From: Bimuria novae-zelandiae CBS 107.79
Taxonomy: Eukaryota; Ascomycota; Dothideomycetes; Pleosporales; Didymosphaeriaceae
Direction of reading: 5' to 3'
NCBI GenBank assembly: GCA_010015655.1
Contig: ML976662.1
Span: 1,362,818-1,426,817, forward strand
DNA: 64,000 bases
Position numbers and translations under genes: made by a program. Shown here in pieces: positions 61,859-64,000 of the stretch; within the stretch, counting starts at the first letter, position 1, and the number at the start of each line of letters is the position of its first letter. The notes below the pieces were generated by a model. It made no database searches, was not told the origin of the DNA, and saw nothing but the letters and a program-made list of their open reading frames with translations.

Positions 61859-63287
61859 ATGTCGTCGCATGGCCGCATCAACAGCACCGACGAGCGGAGA
61901 CGTGGTACGCATTACCTCACATTCCTTTCTCGTATATGCAGCGTATTTCTAATACTCGACTTGAACAGTTGCGATCCCCCGCCGCTCGACGAAAGGCCCA
62001 CTGGATGTCGTGGATGACGAGTATGTTCTCATCCCCTTACGGAAAGAGGTTGCAATGCGCTGACATGCTTAAAGTCCGCTTACCGCCCTTTCACCCTCTC
62101 AAAATGCATCTTCCACGGTAGACCGTTCGCCTTCGCGGCCTACGCGCTCACCTGCGCCCCGCCTCCAATCTCCCACAACCGCTCAACCTACTGTCCTCCC
62201 ACCAAAGGACTTCTCCTTCCTGCAGGACGCCTCCGCATACCATGTATTACCTGCCTCCAACATCCCTCCACCCTTCTTAAACGCCCCAAACATCCCCTCC
62301 GTTTCTTCCCCCATCGGCACCCTCCTCCTCAGCGGCCATTATCGGCTTGCTGCCATTGCCGCGGCCAGGAATTTGGTGACCTCCACACCGTCTACCGACT
62401 ATACCATACTCTTTCACTTCGTGCACATTCGCCTCGCATGCCTCTGTCTCATAAACGAGCACGCGCTCGCCGCCTAGGAAGCCAAAGTGTTTGGCGACCT
62501 GAATCCTTCCTTATACTATGCGGATCAGGGGATGGGTGGGAGAGGGACTCACCTAGTTCCCTGGGAACTCCGCATCCTGGTTGTACGGCTCGCAGCATTG
62601 GGGTACAGCGAGTGAAGGAAGGGTGTAATGGGGTACTACGAACTCGCCCGCGAATGTCGCGAGGCTATCCTATCGTTGAGCACAGATGAAGAGAAGGAGA
62701 TGTGGAGGGCGAGGCTAAGGGACTGTGGAATCAGGGTTGCGAACGTGCTGGTTGAGATGGGGGACTTGGAGGGTGCGGGACGGCATTTGGCATCCCTCAG
62801 CTCTGATGAAGGCTGAGGAAGAGAGGTGGCCGTCATGGAGACACTTACCTGGCTCCGCCTAGGCGACATCACCGCCGCACGCCGCTGTCTGTCAAGCACA
62901 TCTTCGCCCGAAGAAGAGAATGATGGAGATGAGCTCGCTGGCGGGGCGCTTGAGGGCCTGATTCAGCTCGCGGACTCGGATTACACCGCCGCTGCATCCA
63001 CGTTCGAGGCACTGTACGAGAGATTTCCCTCCGACGCCATGCTTACCCAGAACCTCGCCGTCTGTTTATTGTACACAGGTCGGATAGCCGAAGCGAGGGA
63101 GTTATTGTCAGGTTTGGTAAACGAGGGCCAGCCATTCCACTTTCTGGTGTTCAATCTGTGCACCGTGTATGAGTTGTGCACGGAGCGAAATAGGGACAGT
63201 ACGATGGGCTTGGCGAGCCAGATGGCAACGCGCAGGGGCGATGGAAGCGTAGGCTGGTAGATAGCCATCTCGACTTTCAAGCTGTGA
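61859..63287 (+). pseudogene. TRAPPC12-like (TRAPP III subunit / TPR protein) gene inactivated by six stop codons
   Basis: One intron (61905-61968, GTACGC...ACAG) joins MSSHGRINSTDERRR to VAIPRRSTKGPLDVVDDEY in frame; from there one single frame runs to TGA at 63285-63287 (455 codons). Recognisable parts: DFSFLQDASAYHVLPASNIP, then a helical TPR-type body with LLLSGHYRLAAIAAARNLV, VPWELRILVVRLAALGY, GVMGYYELARECREAI, VANVLVEMGDLEGAGRHL and TQNLAVCLLYTGRIAEAREL, ending FNLCTVYELCTER and TFKL, as in fungal TRAPPC12 proteins of the membrane-trafficking TRAPP complex. In-frame stops are at 62061 (TGA), 62070 (TAA), 62475 (TAG), 62613 (TGA), 62814 (TGA) and 63258 (TAG). There are no frameshifts, and all stops can be single C-to-T (or G-to-A) changes. 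The gene lies about 550 bp from the transposon nest. Confidence 0.87.
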
Positions 63288-63763
63288 TAGTGGATAAAGA
63301 GGTAGATTCATCGAATGATACCACCTTGCTACATCATCCACTATGCTGAGCATAAAGCTGGCTCTTTTTTCGATTACATGTTCAATTTGACGGTTGACGT
63401 CATACGGAAACCTCACCGATGAAGACCGTCGGGAGAGCGCGACAAATCCATCGATCAGGTTGTACAAGCAGTGAAAGCAGTGTATACCAACATGATGTTC
63501 AAATAGAGTTGTACAAAGTCTTAACTAGCGATCGTTCGGCGTGCATGTGGGGTGGGGGGCCTGCCTGCCTCCGCGGAGCAACACTCGCCTTCTCGAACTT
63601 TATACCCACGTTTCACCTTCCATTCCATCCATCTCCTGTGCTCAATACAATTGCATTTGCAAGTCGCATTCCAGTGGCATGATCGTACCGCTTGCGCTGT
63701 GTATATGTCGATCATCTATCCACCACTCTCATAGGAAACTCGGAACTTTCACAGCCTGCAACA
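63288..63763. other. Intergenic region between convergent genes
   Basis: GC-normal 3' flanks of the TRAPPC12-like locus and the enoyl-CoA hydratase gene. Open frames on both strands near 63420-63780 have no recognisable content. Confidence 0.45.
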
Positions 63764-64000
63764 TTACTCATGAATGAAGTGGGGCGACCGCTTCTGCAGG
63801 AATGCTGCAATACCCTCCTTACAGTCCGCTAGTGAGAAACTGCTATAATACAAGGCACGCTCGATCTCTAGGCCCCCTGGCAACGTCGCTGTCTCGGCTG
63901 GGGATGCTTAGCAAAGAATCCACTCAGAGTGTGCGTACTCACCAGCCTTGACTGCCTGTTTTGCTAATCCTACCACAGGAGCAGAGAAGGTCGCAATGGA
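63764..64000 (-). CDS. Enoyl-CoA hydratase (crotonase family), 3' end only
   Basis: Partial gene running off the right edge. The last exon is 63897-63764; the preceding exon ends at 63943; between them is a 45-bp intron (GTGAGT...CCCAG). The joined C-terminus reads APVVGLAKQAVKAAETATLP, then GLEIERALYYSSFSLADCKEG and AAFLQKRSPHFIHE-stop. This matches the C-terminal helices of mitochondrial-type enoyl-CoA hydratases (ALAKEAVN..., LFYSTFA..DQKEGM.AFLEKR.P.F.HE). The enzyme hydrates trans-2-enoyl-CoA in fatty-acid or branched-chain amino-acid breakdown. The active-site glutamates are outside the window. No break seen. Confidence 0.88.

Noticed and set aside
62277..62462. Minus-strand open frame across the TRAPPC12-like gene
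   Set aside because: Shadow of the plus-strand frame that matches the TRAPPC12 family.

Overview
The window reads as a chromosome segment of a filamentous ascomycete (Pezizomycotina). The evidence is short GT-AG introns of about 45-125 bp, typical fungal gene families (a rhodopsin-like 7TM protein, a Las17/WASP homologue, a TRAPPC12-like TPR protein, an enoyl-CoA hydratase) and long AT-rich blocks of transposon DNA carrying transition mutations that look like repeat-induced point mutation (RIP). I infer the class, possibly Dothideomycetes with AT/GC isochores, from general pattern only.

Layout. 1-7640: an old Copia pol fragment split by a minus-strand Gypsy element (Gypsy-1, 1598-6950, TSD ATTAG). 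7.7-14.5 kb: a GC-normal island with a four-exon rhodopsin-like gene (minus), a three-exon short-chain dehydrogenase (plus) and a broken multi-domain PAN/apple surface-protein gene (minus). 14.5-27.95 kb: RIP-affected repeats with a complete Copia element (15330-20455, TSD GAACT) and a second minus-strand Gypsy (20770-27282). 27.95-37.2 kb: a gene island holding an ORF split by a pogo/Fot1 transposon, a Las17/WASP gene and two divergent genes of unknown function. 37.2-40.45 kb: a hAT transposon with an 8-bp TSD. 41-49.5 kb: a minus-strand Gypsy without recognised ends, interrupted by a solo LTR. 49.5-61.3 kb: a nest in which a pogo element contains a plus-strand Gypsy, which itself contains a solo LTR, a second pogo element and a 634-bp TRIM. 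61.3-64 kb: a TRAPPC12-like gene with six in-frame stops, then the 3' end of an enoyl-CoA hydratase gene that runs off the window.

The genes do not form an obvious pathway. Three of the eight recognisable or clear loci (the PAN gene, the pogo-split ORF and the TRAPPC12-like gene) are broken. All three lie beside or around transposons, and several of the breaks are C-to-T stop codons, as expected if RIP has leaked from repeats into neighbouring single-copy DNA. The intact genes (rhodopsin-like, SDR, Las17, the 34.9 and 35.8 kb genes) lie in the island interiors. Gene models were spliced by eye from frame continuity, splice consensus and family resemblance. No search or alignment was run.
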